Of a stretch of 64,000 nt of DNA, positions 1-11,700 are shown in pieces. The position numbers and the translations under genes were made by a program. The notes beneath the pieces were generated by a model that saw only the letters and a program-made list of their open reading frames with translations, was not told where the DNA came from and made no database searches. The first letter of the stretch is position 1. Each line of letters opens with the position of its first letter. Source of the DNA: Glandiceps talaboti. Taxonomy: Eukaryota; Hemichordata; Enteropneusta; Spengelidae. The DNA lies in NCBI RefSeq assembly GCF_964340395.1, contig NC_135550.1, positions 1,610,001 through 1,674,000 of the forward strand. Direction: 5' to 3'.

Positions 1-2253
1 GTAGGCTATTAGTACATGATTTACCCCTTAGTCTGACATAAAACCTTGGGATACTGACAAAGTTTTGTGAAGCCATCAGCGTGTATGGATGAACGGAAGG
101 CTTAACGGAACGGTAAGTTGCCGAAAATCGTGCTGAATTTTTCAGTTATTTTACAAAGATTACGCCGATGAGCAATGAAATGATTCTTTATAATGGTAGG
201 AACAATTCTAATGCCCATTTAAGCTATTTTTGTCGATATTCAGAGAGCGCGACGATATTTTTCATGATAATGACCGTATTGTTTGGTATCTTTTTCAAAA
301 TGGCGGTCCTCTCGTTCATGTTCATGGTTTAGCACAGGTGTTGGTCATCTGACCTACGTAACGTTAGACTGTTAGACAATGGATATTAATTATTATAATT
401 GTAAGCGCTACGTGTTCTAGATGTTTTCTAGGAGTTTTGGGGATTTTATTAAAGTGGGGCCAACTCTGAATGTTACAATCGGAATGATCCACACCTTTCT
501 TCTTTACAGCAATTCAAATTATCTGACCGAAACTTATCTAGGGCTTCAAGCCCAACTGCAGTAGTGACATACTTGGCAGCCTGACAGCATTGCCGTTTAG
601 ATATTGGTAAGCTCTATTTTTACACTAAATAATAATATTTCCATTTTCGTCTGTGGCCTAGTAATAATATTAGTATACTAATAAGGAAGGGGCCAATGTA
701 TTTGAAATAGACAGATGAGATATGTTTATAGGTTATCATATTTCTTCCTGATTACCATCTAACCTTTATCGGAATTTCAAACATCTGTTGCATGTCTTTT
801 TAGTAGCTTATATCAATGTCTGTATACCAGTTACAAATTTGATAAATATACTTGGTCTGTTTTTGTAATTTAGTAAAGTGCAAAATACTAAACAGAATAA
901 TCTAAATTTAAATGTCATGTAATATAGCTTCATGCATGTGAATGGGATTGTTAACTAGATACTAAGGATACCAGGTACTCACCATCTCACATTCTGTCTG
1001 CACATATTGAAACATCACAATGCCAAAATAGTTTGACTTATGTTCCTGTGTTTTTATTAGCTATTGATTGAATGTTATTACTCTAATTTAGTCAGCAAAC
1101 TCTTAAATCATTGTTGTTTATTTATTCTCAAACATTGATTTGGTGTATGTGTTTCATATTGTTTTTTGAAGTAGGTATATAATTAAAAGTTGTTTCATTA
1201 ATAAGAAAATCAAATAAATATTATTTTCTTATCAATATGGGCACTATAATATAACAAACCCCCTCTTTGTGTATACTTTTATCTCCACAGAGGTTTGATA
1301 ACGTAGTTAGTGATAAATTATACATACCAATGTGGATGGTACATACCAAAGTTCTATATGTGTGATTCCTGTAAATTGAAGTTCAGGTTAGAGAAGTGTA
1401 TCTGGATTGGTTATGAATACATATAGTTGAGGTGAGCTAGCTGTCTCAGAATGTACAATGTTAATTGTAACACATCTAATCCATTTCATCTAATGTAATT
1501 TGTCAATATGTAGTCTAGTGGTATGTAGAATATTTGTATTGTTCAAAGCAAATGTTGTTTACTAGTCAACAATTTTAGTTATGATGCCTGTATGGGCAGT
1601 GTCACTAAAAACTGATGACATCATATATGCATACATATTTTCACAGCTGGCTAATATGGCATCACTTTCTGCTGGTGGAGTAAATACTAGCATAGATATT
1701 TCACAGCTTCGGAGAAATGATAAATACACGACAAATAAGCTTACAGTTCAGTCGGTTACCTTACGACATCACGAGGAGAAGGATGTTTCGAGATGAAGAC
1801 TTGTAATGGCTTAGTGTTTGAATAAAATCAGCAAGTCGTAGAGACGAATTGACGACCCTATACGTTCAGGAACAGCGCCCTCATATTTAACTTGATACTT
1901 TCATCAACCATAACAAATTATACGTTTTGATGTAGTTGCTTGTGTAGTTTTCAATTGCGATGTGTAATTTCCACAAGTCAAGTAATCATTTCGATAATTG
2001 GGCAATATCTTTAGAATGCAAACTTTTAAATTTCAGATAATTTAGTACATGCATTTATGCTAAAGACGTGCATGTGTCATTTAAAGCTTGATGATGTAAC
2101 TTATAAGCTAAATGGTTAATTTGCATAATTAAAGATTTTTTAAAAATAATTAGACAATATGTTGACTATGTAAGCTTCAAACTTCATACAGTTTCATATC
2201 ATTAATTTTCCAATTTCCAAAATGGTACGTACGTACACCATGTATATAGTTCA
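1..2253. other. Non-coding stretch, no feature recognised
   Basis: AT-rich sequence with no convincing exon on either strand. The only sizeable open frames (for example 1581-1796 on plus) show no recognisable motif and lack supporting splice sites, so I do not call them. It lies downstream of the 3' end of the SLC5 gene. Confidence 0.6.
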
Positions 2254-2639
2254 GAGGCTTGCATTCCAACAATGTGTGTAGGCCCAAAAATCTTGCCCTT
2301 ACCGGGGACATTCAGTTTAAATCTGGTTTCTTATGTGTTACGTGTACAGCTACAAATACAAGGTTTTATACCACAAGATGACACAATGCAACTCATGGCG
2401 TGTGCAAGCAACACAGTCTTACGAACGGGGCTAAGGTTGCGTATGATCGATGCCGTAGTGGGGACTTGGGTTCATGGACAATAGTTATAAATACTAAAAT
2501 TAATGGCACGAAATTCTTCAGGTATAAATGAACTGATGGTATACTTTTACTCAACATAAATCACAATTTCTACAAAATAAGCTTTCAGTACAGAAAGTAA
2601 ATACTATCGGATCCGTTCTCCAAGATTGATAAATATTAA

Positions 2640-3140
2640 CTTTACAATAAGTTATTTCTAAATTCCAAAAATTAATTAATAGTACAATAAGTTGTTGTGA
2701 GTTGATTTATACAAATGAAAATAATATTACAATAAGTATCCTAAGTTGATTTGTATAGTGAAATAATATTACGAGTAGTTTTAAATTGATTAATACAAAT
2801 GAAAATAATATTACAATAAGTATCCTAAGTTGATTTGTTTAGTGAAATAATATTACAATAAGTATCCTAAGTTGATTTATATAGTGAAATAATATTACAA
2901 TAAGTATCCTAAGTTGATTTATATAGTGAAATAATATTACAATAAGTATCCTAAGTTGATTTATATAGTGAAATAATATTACAATAAGTATCCTAAGTTG
3001 ATTTGTATAGTGAAATAATATTACAATGAGTAGTTTTAAATTGATGTATACAAATGAAAATAATATTACAACAAGAATCCTAAGTTGATTTGTTTAGTGA
3101 AATAACATTACAATAAGTATCCTAAGTTGATTTGTATAGT
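2640..3140. repeat. 42-bp minisatellite
   Basis: About ten tandem units of roughly 42 bp built on AATATTACAATAAGTATCC followed by TAAGTTGATTT; a second variant with a GAGTAGTTTTAAATTGAT core alternates with it. It is non-coding and lies inside the segment inserted at 2408-5550. Confidence 0.85.
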
Positions 3141-3439
3141 TGAGCGACTCCTATGTATACTTGGCGAGAACGCATATAGTTCCACAAAACTTCAGAAAGA
3201 CGATCTACACTCCTACAACAGCAGGTTATATTCAGACAAAATAATAGTAGTAGTTCAGAATTTCTAGTTTAAGTAAATGTCACGACACGAAAGAAAATAA
3301 TTGAGCAATAGTTCACGGACTTCAACACAACACAATAGCACACGCTTTTAAAGTCACGCCCTTTATACTGTACCGACGGCGACACGTACACACAACACAG
3401 AATTTCCTAATAAGACAGTCTCCTAGACACAGCTCTGCC

Positions 3440-3700
3440 TCTTCTCAGTTCTGCAGTATAATTACACTTCTACAGCAACAACGTACGACAATTTAAGTTC
3501 TGCAGTATAATTACACTTCGACAGCAACACGTACGACACTTTCAGTTCTGCAGTATAATTACACTTCTACAGCAACAACGTATGGCAATTTCAGTTCTGC
3601 AATATAACTACACTTCTACAGCAACAACGTATGACAATTTCAGTTCTGCAGTATAATTACACTTCTATAGCAACAACGTATGACAATTTAATTCTTCAGC
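3440..3700. repeat. ~49-bp minisatellite
   Basis: Five tandem units of about 48-49 bp starting CAGTTCTGCAGTATAATTAC and containing ACAGCAACAACGTATGAC. Units differ by single substitutions. The short open frame running through it is an artefact of the repeat. Confidence 0.8.
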
Positions 3701-5420
3701 GTAGTCATAATACAGGAACACTCACGTTTACAGTTTTCTGGACGTTTCCTCTCCGTATGCACGGCGACGACAGAAACCACTGCAATAACCATAACCACAG
3801 CCACATATACCACTAATTCTGGAAATAGTTCTATCTCCAAGGTTTGTTAGCTCGCACTGTATGTACATCTATCCGCGGAGCTCTGGGACTTCTTGGACCA
3901 AACTCCATTGACCATCCCAAGACAAAGGCAACGTAGATAACTGGTTTGACTGCAACAGAGACACTTGTGTACTGCTCTAAGGACTGTTGTACAAATCAAG
4001 CATAGAACTTAGTATTCATATGATGTCTAAATCAAACAGGTGGCTATGTAGCAAAGCATAGGTGGACATCAGTCAAAACAAATGCATACATAATTAAAAC
4101 CAGATTTAAACTGAATGCCTTCCGTAAGGACTAAGGGTATAGTCTTGCAATTTCATGATTTATGCAAGAAATTTAGCTCTGTATTTGTGATTCGTCAAGT
4201 CCCAATGAAAGTTAGTTGTCAAAAATTCTCAGCACAGGAAAGCTTGCCATCCTCGACTTCACTCGGCTTTCGTGATCCCCTACATACCCGGGATATTACA
4301 TGTGCGTGTTGAACTTCCTTCTGTCCCACCACGAGTTTACACATTCCTTTCATCACTACGGGAAAATTGTCAAGATTTTGTTGAGTGGCGTGCCCTCACT
4401 GTACACTAATTATATAGGGGGTCAATGTATAGGTCACCATTATTGATACATTGTCGCGAAATTTTCTTCGGAGGCTAGGCGAGTCTTGGTCTATTTTCTA
4501 TATTTTGACACACACATTTGGGTATAAATTATAGATTATTACACTTGAGTGTATTTATATCCTGAGATACAGAGCTAGATAAATGATTATGTACAAGCCT
4601 TGCAACAAACAGCGGTAGTTTGTTATCGAGAGAAATCGGAAAAGAACACGGGTAAAAATGAGGCAGTTCGAGGTCAATATAATACTTCCTAAACTTCTAA
4701 TCGAAAATCTAAAAAGACACGATTGCTCTCCATTCATCTGCGCATTAGTGTGTGAAATTTGAAAACGATAAGTCCATATTTGACGAAATTGAAACGATGA
4801 TAAATCTTTCACCTGTTTGTGAACTCCGCACTCATTGCAAACCTATTTTAAGGCCAAGAAAAAAAATTGTTTTCTGGTGAGTTTGAATCACTTAATACCC
4901 TGCCTCGGTCTTCTTTTTTCTCATTTTTGTCCAGCCAATGAAGAGTGCAGATCCAAGGGAAACACAAAATAAGGTTGGCATGTATGAAACCCTTGAAAAC
5001 AGAGTCTTTCTCAGTGTAGAGCTATGTAGAGCACAAGTATAAAGTTGACGTCAGATTCAGATTCAGGTAGCGTCATATTGAGCATCAGATAGCCTCAGAT
5101 CCGAATACACTCGACAGCAGTGAAGCAGAATCCTTCGCTGTAGTCTCAACGGTATTATTTCAGGTTTGAGTCCGTCGGGTGTCTTCGGATCTGAGGCCAT
5201 CTGACGCTCAATATAACGTTCATAAGATAATGCTACCTGAATCTGAATCTGAATCTGATGCCAACTTTATACTCGTTCGATCGATTAATCACTCAAATTG
5301 GTCATTAATATTCATCGGATTATTACCAAAACCTAATCAGTTGTTCCGGCCATTACCCTATGAAACATGTCTATGAAATTTTGTTTGAATTGATGCAGCC
5401 GTTCTTTCGGAAATGGTGAC
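3701..5420. other. Non-coding stretch with an inverted repeat
   Basis: No gene is seen. The sequences around 5055-5110 and 5185-5260 are imperfect inverted copies (AGATTCAGATTCAGGTAGC versus GCTACCTGAATCTGAATCT), giving arms of about 60 bp around a loop of roughly 80 bp. A (CA)n microsatellite follows at 5421-5445. Confidence 0.5.
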
Positions 5421-6539
5421 ACACACACACACACACACACACACAGAGCTCATCGCTATATTAAAACCTTCCTTACGGAAGGTAACTAGTAGGAAAAACA
5501 GGGTATGAAATAAAGACAAAGTGCGGGCGCCATATATACCTCGGCTACACGTGCAATATTGAGAAGTCATTTCTAACAACACTACTGTTGCTTAAAGGTG
5601 GCCATAGTGCAGTGTTGTGACTCCATGTCATGTGCATGGGATGTATCAAGTGACAATGAGTTTACATTAGATTTGAATGTATATTTATAGCTATTCATTG
5701 TTTAAAGGGTTTATTGTATGCACATACATTTGTTGTTTAACATATGTATGGAAATTTAAGTACAGCAGCGCGGCTCATGATTTCGTTTAGTTGTTGAAAA
5801 TAAGGTGATCCCCTTATTCACTTTGTAAAAATGGCAATCCTCTTCTTTGAGTCCCAAATTGAGGTTACCCACCACCGTGATTTGCCCCCCCCCCCCGGCC
5901 GTAAAAACATATCGCTCCCTAAGTACATGTGTTACGAATGAGTACAACTTTTTAATATTCGCTAAGTTTTGATGTTTTGCGTGGTCTCCGTGAACTCTCA
6001 GCTGTCATGAATTAGTACTTAGAACAAATATTTGCATATCGCGAATAGTATTCTTCTAAGATGACAACATTAAGTTATTATAAGATCAACCGTGTCAAAT
6101 AATGACTGATTACAGACAGTTGGAAGAACGATGGCGTGATCACATTGTTTAGCTAGTATTCATATTTGTCAGTATCATTTGCATTGAATTAAGATAAGGC
6201 GACGGCAACACTTCCGTTTTATTCATTTATGGTGCTGATTATTTTATCACCCAATCATTTCAGTATTGTATATTTCATGTTTATAAGAATTTATGGAATA
6301 ATAAAGTTTGGATTCACTATTCTTTGGAAGAGACGGTCTGAGGCGAGGGGCGTCCATCTGCTCCCTGACTGGACCACTTCTAAATGATCCAGGTTAACCA
6401 TGAACATTGTGTGTAGTCTAATTCTCTAAAGTCCAAGTCGATCCCGTGTACGGAGTGGAGAGAGAGTAACATACATTTGAGGAGGGTTACGTTAACATTA
6501 GAGGTCACCCCCTCTATTGTTACACATGTACATGAAACA

Positions 6540-6640
6540 AACGATTCACCAAAAAACAGCGAACAAACAAACAAACAAACAAACAAACAAACAAACAAAC
6601 AAACAAAAACAAACAAACAAACAAACAAAAACGAAAACAA
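6540..6640. repeat. (AAAC)n microsatellite
   Basis: A run of ACAA/AAAC tetranucleotides from about 6563 to 6640. Long open frames on both strands here are repeat artefacts rich in Lys/Asn/Gln or in Phe/Val/Cys/Leu. Confidence 0.9.
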
Positions 6641-6819
6641 ATCCAAACAAGTTACATAGTGTTCTGAGCCTCGTGTTGGTTGGTTGTGGTGCACTACGCC
6701 ACAATGTGATGGGTTAACCACATGTTGACATTATTTGACCTATTACCTCTTTATACCAGTCTTTATAATATACATTAATCGATTGAAAATGTCAAGATTA
6801 CAACAAATTGTGTGAAACA

Positions 6820-7060
6820 TTACAAACGTGAAATTTCTGTCGTTTGATTTCCATAATCCTTGTAAAAGTCTTCAGACATGCTGTTGTCAAGATCTTCATT
6901 GGCAAAAGCATGTTGGCGTTGTCTTGTGTTTATATTGTTCTCCTCGTCATATGCCTTATTATCAGAAGGTTTCACTATCACGTCAACCGAATCACTCTCT
7001 TCCGTTTCTTCATCGCCCATTTTGTCATTCTTAACATATTTGGACTTCCATCCCTTTGGC
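6820..7060 (-). CDS. SLC5 gene exon 15 (stop codon)
   Basis: Residues 557-636 and TAA at 6822-6820. Acidic, polar cytoplasmic tail (DEETEESDS..) ending TEISRL, whose last three residues fit a class I PDZ-binding motif. Acceptor TTTCATACAG. Confidence 0.88.
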
Positions 7061-8689
7061 CTGTATGAAAACAAAGATGGAGATGATACAAATACAATCT
7101 GAATCAGTGTGTAATATCATGGGCAAAAAATGAACAAGACGAGCTGTTAGGGGTTGACCGATGTGTGATGTGAGGGCGCCCCATCACGGCATACCACGAA
7201 ACATTACAATGAGGTCTATAAGTAAACAAAATAGATAAACTTATCAAACAATATCTTATTGATGCAATTGAAAACAGAAAAGATTTTGTTAAAAATAATA
7301 TATAATAGTTTAGAGGTTAGACTAATATTTGAAGCGTAATTTGTTTTCGTTCACTCTTCTTACCTCCCTTTGGTTTGTTTGTTTTGTTTTGTTTGCTCCT
7401 GTATGTGATTATACTAGTCATATCTTCTGTAATTTTTTAGCACTGTATGTATTTTAGTTTTCTGTAAGTGCTGCTCCTAACATGCTTAGTGAGCCCCTGA
7501 TACAAAAGGGATTCAATAAATAAACAAATAAATAAATAAATAAATAAATACCTTTAGCAAAGGTATTTCCCATTTTCAGTGCACTTTCTGAAGTTTAAAT
7601 TACGTGCCCATTCATAACTATTATACAATGTACTAAATGTACTACAGTTTAAACACCCCACCACCACCACCACCACCACCGCCAGCAGCAGCAGCAACAA
7701 CAATAACCACTCGAAATTCAGTATATCTACAACAACAACAACAACAACAACCACTCGAAATTCAGTATATCTTACCGTAGAAACACTGCAAGAAGAGCCG
7801 GGTCAACACTCTTCGACTTTTCTCTTTCACACTTTGAAAAAAATCTGTGTATTTCACTGAAAGGAATAGCCACCACTACTGCGATCGTGCAACTGAAAGT
7901 GGCATACCACATGAAAGACAACTGAAAAAAAGAGATGAAACGGGATTATTCAACATGAAGCTTATTACACTACAACAAAATGGAGGGATAATTTATAAAG
8001 AACGTTTGGCGGTTGATGAATGGTAGAATGTTTTTGTACTAGCATAGATGAATTATTTTGCTTCGCTTGACTTCTAACAAAAGCGTATTGGATCGGTCGG
8101 TACAAAACACAGGGTCAGGTCAGGTACAAGCCAGGCCTGGCCAGGCCAGACCAGGTCAGGTAAAGCCTGATTTTTTTTTTTTGGGGGGGGGGGATTCTTC
8201 ACATTCACATTTGCCTCCGAAGATCCATCTGTCTGTTTTTATTTGCAATTTATATTTGCAATATGTAATTTCACCTTCTCTTTTATAAATGCTAATTCAA
8301 CAATGTAAGTATTCAAATATGTTCACATTCTGCTTAAAAGCGTTTATGATAATAGTCCAAACCGCCCAAATGATATCTTTCTTGACAACCATTAATTATC
8401 AATTTTAATTATCGCTCACATGGAGCATGCACATTTAGATGTGTCATAGAGTGTGTAGTAGACAAGCAGAAATCAAAGCCTATTCGTTACATTGCATACA
8501 AAAGAAGTGAGTATAAATGGTAGATGTACACCTAATGATGTAAATCCACAATTACAAAGCATAGAATGTACACATCACCTAACCTGATTTTTTGTGCCAA
8601 ATTTTATTGACCTCTGATGCAACGTATATGTTAGTCTCATTACCCAGACTCTTGCCACTGAGAGTTCCACCCTTGCTGGTAATTGAGAC

Positions 8690-8744
<55 letters not shown>

Positions 8745-11700
8745 CAACTATCAATATATAATTATTAAAGCATAATTTTGAACATTCATATAAAACAGAT
8801 TTAATATAAGGCTAAATTTGAAATATTCTTATTATTACACACAATGTTTCACTCGTTAAATTCTAATGATAATTACTATACATGTTATATTGCCCACTGA
8901 ATAACCTTTGACCTTTTCATCTTCAAGGCATTTGCATAAATATGCACATCTCAACAAAAAGCTAGGACGTATGGAGGGCATTAATGTTCATGATGTTTTT
9001 ATCAGTTTTATCAGAGTCACCTGCTAGATCTGTATTTATCTTTCAGAATGTAATTCCTAGAACAGAAGACACTAATTGTGTGGTAATTTTGAAAACAAAG
9101 ATAACTGGTTACTGAGAAAAAATAAGATGACAGCTAATCGAAAATCTATACCAAATATAATGACGGATTCACCTTTGGATCTGAATGTGAATCCAAAAAA
9201 ATATTCAGTTGATACATGGCCTGGCCTGGCCTGTACCTGGCTTGTACCTGTATTTTGTACCAACCCATATTGGATGCTATTTGCACACGTACCGAATATA
9301 TGGACAGAGCTTCGTCAAGTCTACCTGCATACAGTAAGCTTCCGACGAAGATCCAACATATCATGCCAAAACTGACAACAACACCACATATGGTCGCCCT
9401 AAAAATCGAATTGATTAACACAGTTTAGAACTCAGCATAGCATTTACCGACGGTTCATTCTCTACCTCTCCTTTATTCATGTATTGTTGACAGACCGGCG
9501 CCTCCCGAATGTTGGAACAACTCGACTCGCTCAATATTCAGATGTTCTAAGAATAGGACACCCGGCAAAAAATTTATGATATCACAAGAATAGGTTATAA
9601 TACCTATGCATAGACTTCGAAGTAAATTTCAAGACTGTGTGCCCACTGCTTACATTTATTTATTGGTATCATCATGATAATTAATGACAGTCCGATAAAT
9701 TCGTATTTCTTAAAGATATTGCAGTGACCCTCACCATGCTGTGGATCGCTTATAAAGAAGCCCAAGTAAGAAAGCACCAAGCATTGGACCTCCTGTTGTC
9801 CCAAATATTGTGTTTCCCATAGCAACCAACGAATCCAATTTTGAAGCAACGTAGGCAACACCAATGGCAATCAAACCATAAACAATAGCTGCAATACCAA
9901 GATGAATTAGATTTGTAAAATAATGTATGTAATATCTGAGGTTTTATTTTCTTTAATATTGACAATTTCATAGTTTTCTATCAATACTATTACATACACT
10001 ACTGATAATGTAAAGTATTCACCGACAACAGAATATGATATAGAAAAAATTAAATGTTAATCTGTATATGCAATAGACAATTGATGGCATAGAGAAATCA
10101 GAAGACTAACACATATATGTTAGTGTATGCTGCTCATGAACGATCAGAAGACCGACACGTGTTAGTGTATGCTGCTCATGAACGATCAGAAGACCGACAC
10201 GTGCTAGTGTATGCTGCTCATGAACGATCAGAAGACCGACATGTGTTAGTGTATGCTGCTCATGAACGATCAGAAGACCGACACGTGCTAGGGTATGCTG
10301 CTCATGAACGATCAGAAGACCGACATGTGTTAGTGTATGCTGCTCATGAACGATCAGAAGACTGACACGTGTTAGTGTATGCTGCTCATGAACGATCAGA
10401 AGACCGACATGTGTTAGACTAGTGTATGCTGCTCATGAACGATCAGAAGATTGACACGTGCTAGTGTATGCTGCTCATGAACGATCAGAAGACCGACATG
10501 TGTTAGTGTATGCTGCTCATGAACGATCAGAAGACCGACACGTGCTAGTGTATGCTGCTCATGAACGATCAGAAGACTGACACGTGTTAGTGTATGCTGC
10601 TCATGAACGATCAGAAGACCGACATGTGTTAGTGTATGCTGCTCATGAACGATCAGAAGACTGACACGTGTTAGTGTATGCTGCTCATGAACGATCAGAA
10701 GACCGACATGTGTTAGACTAGTGTATGCTGCTCATGAACGATCAGAAGATTGACACGTGCCAGTGTATGCTGCTCATGGATGGTGTGGGTTTTCATACAC
10801 AATGAATGATATGATATTTTCAGCTATACATGTACATTTGTAAACAGTAAAACATACTCAGTATTTTTGCAGCTATGATGTCAACTCTATCATTAACATA
10901 AAGTGGTTTTCCAGTGCATCTAGCTTTCCACCGTCGCCATGGTTTCACGAAATCCTCCAGAGTGACAGCAATAAGAGCATTGATACCTCCAGATACTGAG
11001 CTAATTCGAAGCAAAAAAGAGAGATTAGAGACAAAAGTCTAATGATGGTTTTCTGGTATATATGGTATTTTATTAGACAATAATGTAACAAAACTCATAG
11101 TGGAACTTCAGTTATTTCAAATTTTATTTCAAATTTATATGAGAAATTCCCTTACCTAAGTGTACCTGCAAATATGGCAGAAATGAATAAACCCATAAAT
11201 CCAGGTATGTGACCAAATCTGTCACTAACAAAGTAAACCAAGATCTGAAAGTAACGAAAGTAGATTTAGTAAATACATCAAGGTCATTCTCGCAAACCGC
11301 GACACTGCAAAAATAAAGCTCTGTTTCTTAGGGCTATGAAAGCAATGTTTCAGCTTAGTAAGGGAGCCTGCAGTAACTACAAGGTGGAGGGGGCTGTGGA
11401 ATTAGGGGGTCACATTTTACCAATCTATTCTTGGGGGAGGGCCATATTTTAGAAAATGGTATTAGGGGAGGGTCACATTTTACTTTGACTAACTGCTAAC
11501 TTAGGGACCTGTCACTTTCTTTGGTGGGGGTGGGGGCGCAGTGGATTGGAAATTGGCGGGGAGGGGGGAGGGGGTCATGCTGTTTTGAAAGTTGTGGATT
11601 GAGGGTCATTGTGTTTTGGATTGTGATGGAAGAAAAAATCCTTTTCTACAATGGCGTATAGCCTTGTCTGTAATGTGGTACATGTAAATAATTATTTGTT

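Larger units (their letters stand above)
2254..5919. mobile_element. Harbinger-like element remnant (family of 37996-40441), interrupted at 2408-5550
   Basis: Segment 2310-2407 matches 39770-39850, and segment 5551-5919 matches 39855-40441 (same interior, same C-tract, same right terminus GGCCGTAAAAAC..GCTCCC followed by TAA at 5920-5922). The two halves are adjacent in the other copy, so about 3.1 kb (2408-5550) was inserted here. GTGCAA occurs at both edges (2402-2407 and 5551-5556), a possible 6-bp target duplication. The insert has no obvious terminal repeats and carries two minisatellites. The left terminus of the host element was not found. Confidence 0.55.

Noticed and set aside
6380-6721. 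113-codon frame with FVCLFVCLFV run
   Set aside because: Runs through an (AAAC)n microsatellite on the opposite strand.
9277-9293. Early donor GTAGAC inside exon 13 (near 9325)
   Set aside because: Using it breaks phase with exon 14; the GTACGT donor at 9292-9291 keeps the frame and the YSLS motif.
10117-10365. 82-codon open frame with a 14-residue repeat (VYAAHERSEDRHVL)
   Set aside because: It is a 42-bp minisatellite in an intron; period divisible by three keeps the frame open.
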